From Galbula dea (lineage: Eukaryota; Chordata; Aves; Piciformes; Galbulidae): a stretch of 64,000 nucleotides of DNA. Under the pieces are notes generated by a model that was not told where the DNA came from, searched no databases, and saw nothing but the letters and a program-made list of their open reading frames with translations. Where the stretch lies: the NCBI GenBank assembly GCA_013399015.1, contig VWZX01010089.1, positions 813,311-877,310 on the forward strand. The letters run 5' to 3'. A program made the translations under genes and the position numbers. Shown piece after piece: positions 63,950-64,000 of this stretch. Within the stretch, counting starts at the first letter, position 1; each line of letters starts with the position of its first letter.

Positions 63950-64000
63950 GAAGGCAATCCTGCAGCACACCACAGCACCATACACAGCTCAACTGCTGCT

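Larger units (their letters stand above)
17128..64000 (-). other. MACROD2: MACROD2 intron upstream of the exon (incomplete)
   Basis: About 46.9 kb of non-coding DNA lies on the 5' side of the exon in transcript orientation and continues beyond the window. No open frame with flanking splice sites matches the expected preceding macro-domain peptide (ending ISTGIY). Nested genes were considered: FLRT3, which sits in a MACROD2 intron in mammals, would show a long single-exon frame, and none is present. The intron holds nearly all of the CR1 copies and the LTR listed here. Confidence 0.8.

Noticed and set aside
1..64000. A nested gene such as FLRT3, tRNA or rRNA genes, a CRISPR array, or an internal retroviral gene
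   Set aside because: No long leucine-rich frame, no tRNA-like clover-leaf boxes, no spaced direct-repeat array, and no gag/pol/env-like frame was seen on either strand.

Overview
This window looks like intronic DNA from a bird. The best evidence is a set of about a dozen CR1 LINE fragments. They carry the avian 3' end (pieces resembling ATTCTATGATTCTATG and GGTCCCTTCCAACC) and the conserved tail of the CR1 second open reading frame. There is also one solitary LTR of an avian endogenous-retrovirus type. The DNA is AT-rich and poor in CpG, and no open frame is long or recognisable enough to be a single-exon gene. The species cannot be named from this sequence.

Only one host coding element can be supported: a 74-bp exon on the minus strand (17054-17127) with good splice sites. 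It encodes the GFPNEPAA...VKEWLNKNHNE part of a macro domain, which I recognise as MACROD2, a mono-ADP-ribosyl hydrolase. MACROD2 is known for enormous introns. On this reading 1-17053 is intron downstream of the exon and 17128-64000 is intron upstream of it. I found no second exon, although the flanking peptides (before GFPNEP and from VDRIIF onward) were looked for by eye.

Layout. 1-12160: unique intron with a CpG-rich patch at 8190-8950. 12163-12243: a 17-bp minisatellite. 17054-17127: the exon. 18225-18335: purine-rich low complexity. 28124-28586: solo LTR on the plus strand, antisense to the gene. 29.5-33.0 kb: two minus-strand CR1 copies. 34.1-34.6 kb: a second CpG-rich patch. 39.3-40.0 kb: a plus-strand CR1 with an in-frame internal deletion. 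42-47 kb: three short CR1 3' ends. 52.1-53.1 kb: a rearranged CR1 cluster. 60.2-60.5 kb: an ancient CR1/L3-like remnant. 61.8-64.0 kb: a CR1, a second CR1 type, and a 107-bp sequence present twice, 2,047 bp apart.

The most informative structure is the CR1 cluster at 52.1-53.1 kb. One CR1 appears to have been partly inverted, leaving an 11-bp inverted duplication at the two breakpoints. A younger, 201-bp CR1 end then landed in it and made a perfect 8-bp direct repeat. I see no new gene system, CRISPR array, tRNA, rRNA or bacterial feature.
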